Part shown: one piece after another, positions 1 through 7,380 of the stretch
Layout of the letters: each line of letters starts with the position of its first letter
Position numbering within the stretch: position 1 is the stretch's first letter
IMG/VR virus record: IMGVR_UViG_3300021225_000334
Location: 19,608-46,536 of that record
Direction: 5' to 3' (one strand)
Length of the DNA: 26,929 bases
Source of the DNA: a virus
Translations under genes and position numbers: made by a program
The notes under the pieces: generated by a model
What the model was told of the DNA's origin: nothing
The model's database searches: none
Seen by the model: the letters and a program-made list of their open reading frames with translations, nothing else

Positions 1-706
1 CATTAGTTTCCGAACAATAATTAATACTTGAAGCACTTATTGAGTCTACACCAAAAACGTTAGTTGCCGCTGAATATCCGGCAGCAATATTTGCGGTTAT
101 TTGAGCTCCCGATACCGCTCCAAAATAATAAATTGATGAAGCCGATGTTGCGGGTGAACCAATCACAGCACTAATTTGAGATTGTAATTGTGAGTAAATT
201 GTTGACGTACCACCATTATAAGTTGTATAAGGAGTGGTCAAATTAGCAATTTGTGTTGGTAATCCTGTTATTACTACACTTGTAGTTGACGCTGTAGTTC
301 CAACCCAATAAGCTGTAAATGTTATAGGAGTACCTGTTAACTCAACTGTGCTACAATCAACATTTGCAACTGTAGTAACTGACCAAGAAGGTCCTGCGTC
401 ATAACCTGATAACCCTAATATTCTTGTAACGAACAATTGGTTAGATTGTTGTAAATATGATTTAGCGATATACGCCGCCTCATACTTAGGTATCTGTGTG
501 TTCACAAATTTTTCAGGAGTTGTTCCACCGAAATAGGTTTCAAATTCTCCATAGCTTGAAATGAAGATTGGTTCAAATGCTGGACCTTTTAAGGTTTCTC
601 CAGCAATACCCAAGGTAGTAATCCCAACACTTTGTGAAACAAAAGATAAATCTCTTTCTGATGTATATACACCAGGTGAGACGAAAACTTTGTTTGATGT
701 TGCCAT
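1..706 (-). CDS. Contractile tail sheath protein, N-terminal part (gp18-like)
   Basis: The reading frame is open from an ATG at 706 (minus) to the window edge, giving about 235 residues; the C-terminal part lies outside. The N-terminus reads MATSNKVFVSPGVYTSERDL, then a segment with GITTLGIAGETLKGPAFEP and SSYGEFETYFGG. A VSPGVY-type start followed by a GETLKGPA strand and an F..YFGG turn is typical of myovirus tail sheath subunits, which polymerise around the tail tube and contract at injection. Residues from about 115 on are rich in Thr, Ser and Ala, like the surface-exposed variable domain inserted in many sheath proteins. The gp15-like and gp14-like genes lie upstream on the same strand, matching a tail/neck module. 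A TATTTATC element lies at 748-741 upstream. Family assignment is confident; full length is unknown. Confidence 0.9.
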   Translation of the reverse strand, partial: MATSNKVFVSPGVYTSERDLSFVSQSVGITTLGIAGETLKGPAFEPIFISSYGEFETYFGGTTPEKFVNTQIPKYEAAYIAKSYLQQSNQLFVTRILGLSGYDAGPSWSVTTVANVDCSTVELTGTPITFTAYWVGTTASTTSVVITGLPTQIANLTTPYTTYNGGTSTIYSQLQSQISAVIGSPATSASSIYYFGAVSGAQITANIAAGYSAATNVFGVDSISASSINYCSETN

Positions 707-740
707 TTTTATTTTAAATGTTTTTAAAAATTTATTTATT

Positions 741-796
741 GATAAATATTGTGTTTTTAACCAAAAACTAATAGGTATTCTAACTATTTATTTATC
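741..796. promoter_or_regulatory. Paired late-promoter-like elements between sheath and RHH genes
   Basis: GATAAATA at 741-748 and TATTTATC at 789-796 are reverse complements of each other, placed between the minus-strand sheath gene and the plus-strand small gene. Each can be read as TATTTATC facing the nearer gene or as GATAAATA (close to the T4 late consensus TATAAATA) facing the farther one. The same arrangement recurs at 13110-13137. Such a motif is common by chance in AT-rich DNA, so position is the main argument. Confidence 0.4.
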
Positions 797-826
797 AGTA
801 GGAATAAATTCTACCTTTTTTCTACC

Positions 827-976
827 TTGAAAATTAAGAACATTAAAATATCACCTGAGAGTCATGAAATCCTAAAAAACTATTGTAATAAACATGGTTA
901 CAAAATTCACAAGTTTTTAGAAAAACTAATTAAAGACAATTGTGAAGAAAAAAAGGATATCTATGGGGAACGTTAA
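827..976 (+). CDS. Small ribbon-helix-helix-like protein, TTG start
   Basis: A 49-residue frame begins at TTG 827; no ATG or GTG lies between it and the upstream in-frame stop at 758-760. The product has a short beta-like segment (KIKNIKISPES) followed by two helices (HEILKNYCNKHGYKIHKFLEKLIKDN), the layout of small ribbon-helix-helix or Arc-like DNA-binding proteins. It lies opposite in strand to its neighbours. Its TAA (974-976) overlaps the TAA of the converging gp15-like gene within one TTAA, exactly as at the other convergent pair in this window, which supports a real gene. A TATTTATC element lies about 30 bases upstream. No good Shine-Dalgarno is seen and the exact start is uncertain. 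A role as a small regulator is inference from fold resemblance only. Confidence 0.55.
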   Translation: MKIKNIKISPESHEILKNYCNKHGYKIHKFLEKLIKDNCEEKKDIYGER

Positions 977-2022
977 AGGATTATTGAAACAAGATTTATA
1001 GTACTACTAATACTACCATTTGTTTTAACAATGTTTAATGTTAACTCGTCACCATTATTGATTTGAATATATCCTGTTGACAACGTAGTTGAACTATTTC
1101 CATAGTATAAACCATTAATATATATTTCATACGACGTAACATTTTCACTACCATCAATTTTAATATTTGCTGTATAATCAAATGTATGAGTATATGCTGT
1201 AACGCCAACATCAAAATTGGTATTAAAAACATATTGGTCAGGATTAGGTGGGTTAACTTTTTTTCTTACCTTTTTCTTTTTGTTATCCACTTCAATTAAA
1301 AGTAAACTTCTACTAATTCCGGGTTTAACTTGATATTCTTCTTCATCACTTAAAAATCCTTGTAAAGTAAAACCATACGACTGAATATAATACCTTCTTT
1401 TTTCCACATCCATTACCGATTCATCAGAAATATCATCTAAAGTAATTGGAATATAATGTCCTTTAATTTTAGTATACGCCTGACGTGATGAAAATTTTTC
1501 AATTACAATTTGATTAAATTTGTTCAGTTCTCTCATTCTGTTACAAATTATTTTAACAGAATATTTTATGTCAACAGGAACAGGTTGTGGTATCGTGTAT
1601 ATATCAACCCCTTTTCTTTGTCCATCCCAAGTCGGTACCGCAGCGTAATAAAATTGTTTTCTATTAGGAATAGTATATTTTAACGATGGTAATGTACCAT
1701 ATTTTACTTCAGGAGTTCTTACAGTTGTAATAATTGGTGGTTGAACATTTTTATCAATGTTATTAAAATCCCACGTTTGAGTAAACTGAGCCCAATTCTG
1801 AGTAGTCATTAATACATCAACTACTTTAACAACTTTACCCGAAACAACAGTTTTTAAATCATTTTTAACAAAATCCAAAAAACCCCTATCTAAATCTTCA
1901 TGTAAAATAGATTTAGGTAAATAAGTTCCATCCTTATTAATGTCCTCAAGAAGTTCTAATCTCCTTTCGTAACCAACAGGTGGATAAGTTAATGGTAAAG
2001 TTTTTTTTATCTTTGGTATCAT
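973..2022 (-). CDS. Tail sheath stabiliser/completion protein (gp15-like) with extra C-terminal beta domain
   Basis: 349 residues. Residues about 150-235 (VDIKYSVKIICNRMRELNKF, then ITLDDISDESVMDVEKRRYY and YGFTLQGFL) follow the order of T4 gp15: a long helix after a beta-strand, an acidic turn, an RR-containing helix and an aromatic strand. gp15 forms the hexameric ring capping the contractile tail and joining it to the neck. T4 gp15 has about 272 residues. Here a Lys-rich hinge (about 247-256) and a Pro/Asn segment lead into roughly 85 extra residues (about 265-349) rich in alternating Thr, Tyr, Ile and Asn, which look like an added Ig-like beta-sandwich. The start overlaps the stop of the upstream gp14-like gene by one base (TAATG), suggesting coupled translation. 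The assignment rests on pattern and context; a neck-terminator of another family is possible. Confidence 0.65.
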   Translation of the reverse strand: MIPKIKKTLPLTYPPVGYERRLELLEDINKDGTYLPKSILHEDLDRGFLDFVKNDLKTVVSGKVVKVVDVLMTTQNWAQFTQTWDFNNIDKNVQPPIITTVRTPEVKYGTLPSLKYTIPNRKQFYYAAVPTWDGQRKGVDIYTIPQPVPVDIKYSVKIICNRMRELNKFNQIVIEKFSSRQAYTKIKGHYIPITLDDISDESVMDVEKRRYYIQSYGFTLQGFLSDEEEYQVKPGISRSLLLIEVDNKKKKVRKKVNPPNPDQYVFNTNFDVGVTAYTHTFDYTANIKIDGSENVTSYEIYINGLYYGNSSTTLSTGYIQINNGDELTLNIVKTNGSISSTINLVSIIL

Positions 2023-2537
2023 TATAATCCTCTAAATTCGTTTTCCATTACAGGTGATGCGTTTATAGTTCTATAGAACGGTTTGTATCCTGCGTATGTA
2101 TGTTTGTTATCTGACACTACACGCCCGTCATTATTTACAACATAATATCTAACTCGGGTTTCAGTTTCATAGTAACCGATGTAATCACCATATTCAATGT
2201 CAATTTCTAATTCATCTAAATGTTTTTGGTAAACAGAAATTCTTGCATTACCAGGTTCCATTTGATTAATTTTACTTGTCCCAAGGAACTTGTTTTCAGG
2301 AGCAACAATTTGTAAAAACGCTTTAAACTCAACGGGAGGTAAAAATTTAATTCCGTCTTCCTGAGTTTCACCGTAAACGTCATCAACATTTGTTTTCTTT
2401 TTATCTACTTTATACAAAATAAGTGTAAAGTTCATATCCCCCTCTAACCACTCTCTTCCCATACTAATATCCAAGTTATAATCTTCCCCTCCGAAAAATT
2501 TACCTAATCTTGTTATTGGAACTATTCTATTTGACAT
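2022..2537 (-). CDS. Putative neck protein (gp14-like)
   Basis: 171 residues from ATG 2537 (MSNRIVPITRLGKFFGGEDY). The central part (LYKVDKKKTNVDDVYGETQE, then a Phe/Leu-rich strand and NKFLGTS) resembles the part of T4 gp14 that reads TIYGED before an acidic, aromatic beta region. gp14 joins gp13 at the portal to complete the head neck. Its place directly before the gp15-like gene agrees with the T4 order 13-14-15. A longer frame starting at 2615 would add 26 residues (MSCGCGQNIL and an Ile-rich stretch). I reject it because those residues are unlike the rest, overlap the diverging helicase gene, and a promoter-like TATTTATC lies at 2548-2541 just before the chosen start. The family call is tentative; a virion neck/tail role is likely. 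Confidence 0.5.
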   Translation of the reverse strand: MSNRIVPITRLGKFFGGEDYNLDISMGREWLEGDMNFTLILYKVDKKKTNVDDVYGETQEDGIKFLPPVEFKAFLQIVAPENKFLGTSKINQMEPGNARISVYQKHLDELEIDIEYGDYIGYYETETRVRYYVVNNDGRVVSDNKHTYAGYKPFYRTINASPVMENEFRGL

Positions 2538-2540
2538 ATT

Positions 2541-2548
2541 GATAAATA
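2541..2548 (-). promoter_or_regulatory. Candidate late promoter element TATTTATC
   Basis: TATTTATC on the minus strand ends three bases before the gp14-like ATG. Read on the plus strand it is GATAAATA, 46 bases before the helicase start. If it serves the minus gene, the transcript would be almost leaderless. Direction is not settled. Confidence 0.35.
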
Positions 2549-2564
2549 TTTCTTTTTTGATTAT

Positions 2565-2575
2565 TATTATAGTTG
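2565..2575 (+). promoter_or_regulatory. Candidate -10-like element TATTATAGTTG
   Basis: TATTATAGTTG lies 19 bases before the helicase TTG start. The same 11 bases occur at 15734-15744 before the glycosyltransferase operon, and TATTATACTTC lies at 22472-22482 before the aminotransferase-fold gene. These may be promoters of a class distinct from the TATTTAT sites. Weak evidence, since the sequence is AT-rich. Confidence 0.3.
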
Positions 2576-2594
2576 TAGAGTTAATTAAAATATT

Positions 2595-4355
2595 TTGACC
2601 ACATCCACAGGACATTTAAGTGTTGAACAGAGAGCAATTTCTATTCTTGAGAATTATCAAGGGTCAAATAACTATATCCTCAAATTAAAAAAACAAATTG
2701 AGACAAACAAGAAGTATGTCCCGACAAGAGCCCAATGTGATTATGTGATTGATTACAATTCAGTTGTTCCAAAAGTTGCAAAAAAATGGGTTGATATTGA
2801 TTCATACTTTTCTCAAAAACTTGTTGAAGACAATCCATTCATTAAAGAGCCTGATAAGATTTACGTTGAAAAGATTTTAATTGAAAAGGATAAGTCATAT
2901 CACATATGGGGTAAGATTTTTAGTGCTGAAACTATCCACGATTTTTGGATACCAAAAGCTGCGGTGATTAAACAACATACTGAAAACTTGGTTGATGTTG
3001 ATTACTCAAAATATGAAAATCGTCCACCACTTGCACACCAAAAAGAAGCTATAGAAAAGTTACTTAAAAATGATAAATTCATTTTAGCTGATGACATGGG
3101 TCTTGGTAAAACAACAAGTACGGTAATTGCTTCTTTAGAAAGTGGAGCAAATAGAGTTTTAATCATTTGTCCAGCATCTCTTAAAATAAATTGGGAAAGA
3201 GAAATTAAAAATTATACTGATAAAACAACTTACATATGTGAAGGTAAAAAGTATGAACAAGCCGAGTATGTAATTGTTAACTATGATATTCTTAAAAACT
3301 TTCATGACCCAAAGGACAAAGAAAATTCAATAATCCTTAATTCAAAATTTGATTTAGTGGTTATTGATGAAGCACATTATGTTTCAAACGCTCAAGCTCA
3401 AAGAACAAAAATAATAATGGACTTAACCAAGAACATTAAAAAACTTTGGTTATTAACGGGAACACCAATGACTTCTCGTCCAATGAATTATTATAATATT
3501 TTAAAACTTATTGATAGTCCCGTGAGTCAAAACTGGCAAGCGTATGCTATCAGATATTGTGCAGGTTATCAGTTTAGAGTTGGTGGTAAAAAGATTTGGA
3601 ATGTTACAGGAGCTTCCAATTTAGAAGAATTAAGAGAAAGAACTTCTCGTCAAATTTTAAGAAGATTAAAAACTGAAGTTTTAGATTTACCTGAAAAAAT
3701 TATGACACCCGTTTATCTTCGTTTAAAATCACGTTTATATGAAGGATTGATGGGAGAATATTATGATTGGTATAATAACAGACAAGACGAATCAAAATCT
3801 CTTTCAGTTCAGTTTACCAAACTTATGAAAGTAAGACAGGTAATTGCTGAAGAAAAAATACCAATCACAATTGAACTTGCTGAAAACATTATTGAACAAG
3901 GTAAGAAAGTTATTATCTTCAGTAACTTCACCGAACCACTTAAAAAGATACACGAACATTTTGGTAAAAAGTCTGTTTATTTAGACGGTTCATCAACTAA
4001 ACCTGCACGACAAGATGCGGTTGACAGATTCCAAGAGAGTGATAAAGTTCAAGTTTTTTGTGGTAACATGAAAGCGGCGGGTGTTGGTTTAACATTAACC
4101 GCAGGTGAAGCGGTAATTATGAATGACTTATCATTTGTACCCGCTGAACATAGTCAAGCTGAAGATAGAGCTTACAGGTATGGTCAAAAAAATTCCGTTT
4201 CAATCTATTATCCTTTATTTGAAAACACTATTGAAGGTGTTATTTATGATATCCTTATAAAAAAGAAACAGATAATTGGTACGGTTATGGGAGATATTGA
4301 AGATAATTCTGTTGATACTGTTGAACAAATACTTAACGAAATCAATAGTAAGTAA
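2595..4355 (+). CDS. SNF2-family (superfamily 2) DNA helicase/translocase
   Basis: 586 residues from TTG 2595; the in-frame stop at 2586-2588 leaves no ATG near the N-terminus. All core SF2/SNF2 motifs are present: the Q-like LAHQKEAI (about 146-153), Walker A ADDMGLGKT (about 164-172), CPASLKINW (motif Ia, about 192-200), Walker B DEAH (about 258-261), LLTGTP (motif III), FSNF (motif IV), GVGLTLT (motif V, about 496) and QAEDRAYRYGQ (motif VI, about 521-531) with two Arg residues for ATP contact. Residues 1-140 form an N-terminal region of the kind seen in small SMARCAL1/HARP-like helicases. It should move on DNA using ATP without classic unwinding, and may act in fork remodelling or recombination, as UvsW does in T4. 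It diverges from the gp14-like gene and is followed after 13 bases by the SOD fusion gene. Confidence 0.93.
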   Translation: MTTSTGHLSVEQRAISILENYQGSNNYILKLKKQIETNKKYVPTRAQCDYVIDYNSVVPKVAKKWVDIDSYFSQKLVEDNPFIKEPDKIYVEKILIEKDKSYHIWGKIFSAETIHDFWIPKAAVIKQHTENLVDVDYSKYENRPPLAHQKEAIEKLLKNDKFILADDMGLGKTTSTVIASLESGANRVLIICPASLKINWEREIKNYTDKTTYICEGKKYEQAEYVIVNYDILKNFHDPKDKENSIILNSKFDLVVIDEAHYVSNAQAQRTKIIMDLTKNIKKLWLLTGTPMTSRPMNYYNILKLIDSPVSQNWQAYAIRYCAGYQFRVGGKKIWNVTGASNLEELRERTSRQILRRLKTEVLDLPEKIMTPVYLRLKSRLYEGLMGEYYDWYNNRQDESKSLSVQFTKLMKVRQVIAEEKIPITIELAENIIEQGKKVIIFSNFTEPLKKIHEHFGKKSVYLDGSSTKPARQDAVDRFQESDKVQVFCGNMKAAGVGLTLTAGEAVIMNDLSFVPAEHSQAEDRAYRYGQKNSVSIYYPLFENTIEGVIYDILIKKKQIIGTVMGDIEDNSVDTVEQILNEINSK

Positions 4356-4356
4356 G

Positions 4357-4364
4357 TATTTATG
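4357..4364 (+). promoter_or_regulatory. Candidate late promoter element TATTTATG
   Basis: TATTTATG starts one base after the helicase stop codon and ends four bases before the SOD-fusion ATG. No minus-strand gene lies downstream of it, so here only the sense reading makes sense. The short spacing would give a nearly leaderless transcript. Confidence 0.35.
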
Positions 4365-4368
4365 ATTA

Positions 4369-5886
4369 ATGAAATCATTAAATTTAGTATCGGAATCATT
4401 AGTTAGTCGTATATTAGGTGAGGATACTCAACCTGAAACCAAATTTTTTATTAACGAAATGAAAACAATTGGTATTGATAAATTACCATATGGATACGCA
4501 TCATTAAGAAGATTTATTGACCCTGAAACAATGAAGTTTCATTATCAGAAACATTACAAAGGGTATGTCAAAAAATTAAATTCAGCTCTTCGTAAAAAGG
4601 ATTATGGTGATGTTGAATTAGAAAACATTGTAAAACAAATATCAAAGTATAACACAACAATAAGAAATAACGCAGGTGGAGCATTTAACCACGCTTTATT
4701 TTGGAAGATGTTATCACCTACACCGCAAAAACCAAATGGTGAAGTATTTCAAAAAATAGTTAAACAATTTGGAACGTACCGTAATTTTAAAACTAAATTT
4801 GAAGAAGTTTCAAGAAAAAAATTTGGTTCAGGATGGTGTTGGTTAGTTTTAACTGATACAGGTAGGTTGAAAGTTATGTCCACTTCAAATCAGGATAATC
4901 CACTTATGAATATAATAAGTAAAGGTGGTTTTCCGTTGTTAGGTTTAGATTTGTGGGAACATGCTTATTATTTGAAATACCAAAACAAAAGAGACGAGTA
5001 TATTGAAAACTTTTGGGATGTAATTAACTGGGAATTTGTTAATGAGTTATACAAAAGTAAAACTAACAAAAATTTGAAAGAGTCTGTATCTGATAAAAAA
5101 CTTTTAATGGAACAATATAACACTTCTGATTTCGCAGATATTTTTAGTAACAACAAAGCCGTTCTTTGGAAATATAGAAAATGTATTGATAACACTTTGA
5201 AAAGTGTTATGTCAGATAAGTGGTATGAAAATAACCAATATCATCATGGTTCCGCTTCAGGCATTTACAACTATGAAACAGAGGGTCGTTCAGTTATTAA
5301 TAAATTGAACACAAATTATATTGGATTTAAGATTTTAGTTGAGGATATTAACATTGTCTTACAAAAATTAAATCAACCAAAATTAGAATTCATTGGTGTA
5401 ACTCCTGAAAAACAAATCCAAGAAATTGATAGATTTTGTTCAGTTTTAAAAACATACGGATTTGGAAAAAGAATATTTGAAGGTTCCAAAACTTTAGATA
5501 AGATTATGTCTCTTTTAAATAGAACACACAAAAAAGGTGGTGACCTTGAGGCATATGTTGCAAATAAAATCAACAAAGAATTTGATGATAAAACCGCAAC
5601 TCTTATAGGTAGTTTAGGTTCCAAAGAAGATTTCGCAGGAACTGACTTAATAGTAAACTTTGATAATAAAATACAATCCGCTCAAGTAAAACCTATTTTG
5701 AGTATGGAAGTTATTGAAGGTTTTTATCACATTAAAATCAAAGGGTTTGTTAAAAAGTTCAATACCGACCTATTAATTTTTTCTAACTTAAATGAACCTG
5801 TATATATTTTCAAAAATGAAAATGTTGATTTTAGTTCAAGTTTATTTAAAATCCCAACACAAGATTTAATTTATACTGTGAATTGA
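4369..5886 (+). CDS. Manganese-type superoxide dismutase fused to a PD-(D/E)XK nuclease-like domain
   Basis: 505 residues. Residues about 35-230 are a complete Fe/Mn superoxide dismutase. Metal ligands are His58 (FHYQKHYKGYV), His108 (FNHALFW), Asp194 and His198 (DLWEHAYY); gateway Tyr66 is kept. Gly104 and Gln175 (STSNQDNPLM) are the Gly/Gln pair typical of manganese rather than iron enzymes. The reaction would turn superoxide into peroxide and oxygen. Residues about 390-445 read GGDLEAYVANKIN, then GTDLIVNFD and QSAQVK: Glu394, Asp426 and Gln439-x-Lys441 fit a PD-(D/E)XK nuclease core with Gln in the Glu place, as in Mrr-like enzymes. The 230-390 linker is unrecognised. About 30 N-terminal residues precede the SOD core; MKSLNLVSESLVSRILGED could be a capsid-targeting leader. 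It lies beside the gp13-like gene with late-type elements on both sides. The SOD call is near certain, the nuclease call moderate. Confidence 0.9.
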   Translation: MKSLNLVSESLVSRILGEDTQPETKFFINEMKTIGIDKLPYGYASLRRFIDPETMKFHYQKHYKGYVKKLNSALRKKDYGDVELENIVKQISKYNTTIRNNAGGAFNHALFWKMLSPTPQKPNGEVFQKIVKQFGTYRNFKTKFEEVSRKKFGSGWCWLVLTDTGRLKVMSTSNQDNPLMNIISKGGFPLLGLDLWEHAYYLKYQNKRDEYIENFWDVINWEFVNELYKSKTNKNLKESVSDKKLLMEQYNTSDFADIFSNNKAVLWKYRKCIDNTLKSVMSDKWYENNQYHHGSASGIYNYETEGRSVINKLNTNYIGFKILVEDINIVLQKLNQPKLEFIGVTPEKQIQEIDRFCSVLKTYGFGKRIFEGSKTLDKIMSLLNRTHKKGGDLEAYVANKINKEFDDKTATLIGSLGSKEDFAGTDLIVNFDNKIQSAQVKPILSMEVIEGFYHIKIKGFVKKFNTDLLIFSNLNEPVYIFKNENVDFSSSLFKIPTQDLIYTVN

Positions 5887-5904
5887 TATTTATATAGAAA
5901 TATC
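5885..5904 (+). promoter_or_regulatory. Late-promoter-like TATTTATA within an AT inverted repeat
   Basis: TATTTATA at 5887-5894 lies 15 bases before the neck-protein ATG. It sits in an inverted repeat, GATATTT and AAATATC (5885-5891 and 5898-5904) around a six-base loop. The arms are almost all A and T, so a strong RNA terminator is unlikely; a promoter is the better reading. Confidence 0.35.
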
Positions 5905-5909
5905 ACTTC

Positions 5910-7040
5910 ATGAATACAATAATCGCAGAACCTTACAGAAGTCAACTTTATACAAAAGTTAGACACATATTAGGAGCACCAATTCGTTCAATTGAATTAG
6001 AGGACGAACAAATGGACTCAATTTTGGAATTTGCTATTGGGGATTATTCTCAATACGTACAAGATTGGTTGATTGAATCACAATGGACTTCATTATATAA
6101 TTTAAATTTAGATACACAATCTTTATCACGAGCATTTGTAACTAAAAGTTTAGATTATGAAAACAGATATGCTCAAGCCTACTCTAAAATAGTTGGTTTA
6201 CAATCAAGTCCTCTTGGAGATTGGGTTCTTAAAAAAGACTATATTACTTTAGTTCCTAATCAACAAATTTATGAAATTCCAGCAGGTCGTGAAATTAATG
6301 AATTGTTATGGTTCACACCTTCAGTATTAAATAATGTATTATTTGACCCATGGAGTTTTGGGGCTTTAGGTGGTTATGGGATGGGTGGACCGGCAGGATA
6401 TTCACAAATGGGATATACCGGCTCATATTTTATGATGCCAGCATTTGACATGTTATTAAGAATGCAAGAGATTAATATCCAAAGAAGAATTATCGGAGGT
6501 GATTTAACTTATAGAATTACAGGATTACCTAATGGTAAAAAGGCAATTCATTTAATGCAAACTCCAGGTGGTAAATTTGACTTTGGGAATTCTTCATTAA
6601 GACAATCACAAATTTGGTATTGGTATTATGATGTCGGACCCGAAGATAGAGACGCTTGTTTAGCAGCAAATCCTGATATTATTAAACTTCCTTCAGATGT
6701 TCCTATGAACTCAATTGCTTGGGCAGACTTAAATGAGCCTGCACAACAATGGGTTAGAAGATATTTTGTTGCAGGATGTAAAGAAACATTATCAAAAGTA
6801 AGAGGAAAATATTCAGGTAATTTAAAAACACCTGATTCTGAATTAACGATGGATTACGCTACATTAGCGACTGAAGGTAAAGATGAAAAAACAAAATTAA
6901 TTGAAGAATTAATTGGTGCTGATGGTAGATTAACAAGATTAAGACCTGAAAAAATAATGGAACGTGAAGCATTACTTGCTGAAAATCTTAACAAACAAAT
7001 GAAGTTTAGAGCGTTTCCAAGAAATATGTATGTAATTTAA
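5910..7040 (+). CDS. Neck/head-completion protein (gp13-like)
   Basis: 376 residues. The start (YTKVRHILGAPIRSIELEDE, then QMDSILEFAIGDYSQYV) follows the same pattern as T4 gp13, which has LRRLGAPIINVELTPDQ and a helix ending in EYHF. Further on, QQIYEIPAGREINELLWF precedes a Gly/Met/Tyr-rich loop (about residues 150-172) that T4 gp13 also has. Near the C-terminus WVRRYFVAGCKETLSKVRGKY parallels the gp13 helix [20 protein letters not shown]. gp13 attaches below the portal after DNA packaging and receives the tail. Unlike T4, the gp13-like gene lies on the opposite strand to the gp14/15/18-like genes and is separated from them by the helicase and SOD genes. The small virion-like gene follows after four bases. 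Confident for family, though sequence drift is large. Confidence 0.8.
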   Translation: MNTIIAEPYRSQLYTKVRHILGAPIRSIELEDEQMDSILEFAIGDYSQYVQDWLIESQWTSLYNLNLDTQSLSRAFVTKSLDYENRYAQAYSKIVGLQSSPLGDWVLKKDYITLVPNQQIYEIPAGREINELLWFTPSVLNNVLFDPWSFGALGGYGMGGPAGYSQMGYTGSYFMMPAFDMLLRMQEINIQRRIIGGDLTYRITGLPNGKKAIHLMQTPGGKFDFGNSSLRQSQIWYWYYDVGPEDRDACLAANPDIIKLPSDVPMNSIAWADLNEPAQQWVRRYFVAGCKETLSKVRGKYSGNLKTPDSELTMDYATLATEGKDEKTKLIEELIGADGRLTRLRPEKIMEREALLAENLNKQMKFRAFPRNMYVI

Positions 7041-7044
7041 TTTT

Positions 7045-7380
7045 ATGAGTATACAAAAATCAATTCCGATGAAACGTGTTATCGGAAATCAAGTTTTGAC
7101 AACTTCTGAAGTATGTATGATTTCAGATGAAACCTACACAACCGAAGGGGAATCTGTGGTTATTACAAAAGAATTAGAACAAATTGAAATTATTTTAAAT
7201 CATTCTAATACTGACCACGTAATAGTTAAAGCACTTACAAATACAAAAATCAAACCCATTGAGGGTTTGATTGATGAAGAGTATAATGAAATTAATATTG
7301 AAAAAGGTGCCTGTGTTGAACTATATTACGCTTTTGGTTCTTGGTTTATAGTTTCATCAGACGGGTTGAAACAGTCTTAA
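7045..7380 (+). CDS. Small virion-like protein with a C-terminal beta motif
   Basis: 111 residues, beginning four bases after the neck gene, so probably co-transcribed with it. The C-terminal half (IKPIEGLIDEEYNEINIEKG, then VELYYAFGSWFIVSSDGLK) shows a pattern seen in many small phage structural proteins: an Ile-rich strand, a turn, a strand with Val/Leu, then a Gly-Ser-Trp-Phe-Ile-Val-Ser-Ser-Asp-Gly ending. Such modules occur in head decoration and fibre proteins. No catalytic motif, signal peptide or membrane segment is visible. The stop codon overlaps that of the converging DNA polymerase gene in a shared TTAA at 7377-7380. Function is not recognised beyond probable virion decoration. 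Confidence 0.7.
   Translation: MSIQKSIPMKRVIGNQVLTTSEVCMISDETYTTEGESVVITKELEQIEIILNHSNTDHVIVKALTNTKIKPIEGLIDEEYNEINIEKGACVELYYAFGSWFIVSSDGLKQS

Noticed and set aside
561-830. Plus-strand 89-residue open frame over the sheath start
   Set aside because: Mostly antisense to the sheath gene, with no recognisable protein pattern; the RHH gene uses a different frame.
2538-2615. Longer start of the gp14-like gene (MSCGCGQNIL)
   Set aside because: The added 26 residues are Cys and Ile-rich and unlike the rest, overlap the diverging helicase start, and lie across a promoter-like element; ATG 2537 fits better.
5885-5904. AT inverted repeat as a transcription terminator after the SOD gene
   Set aside because: The stem holds almost no G-C pairs and no T-run follows; a promoter element explains it better.
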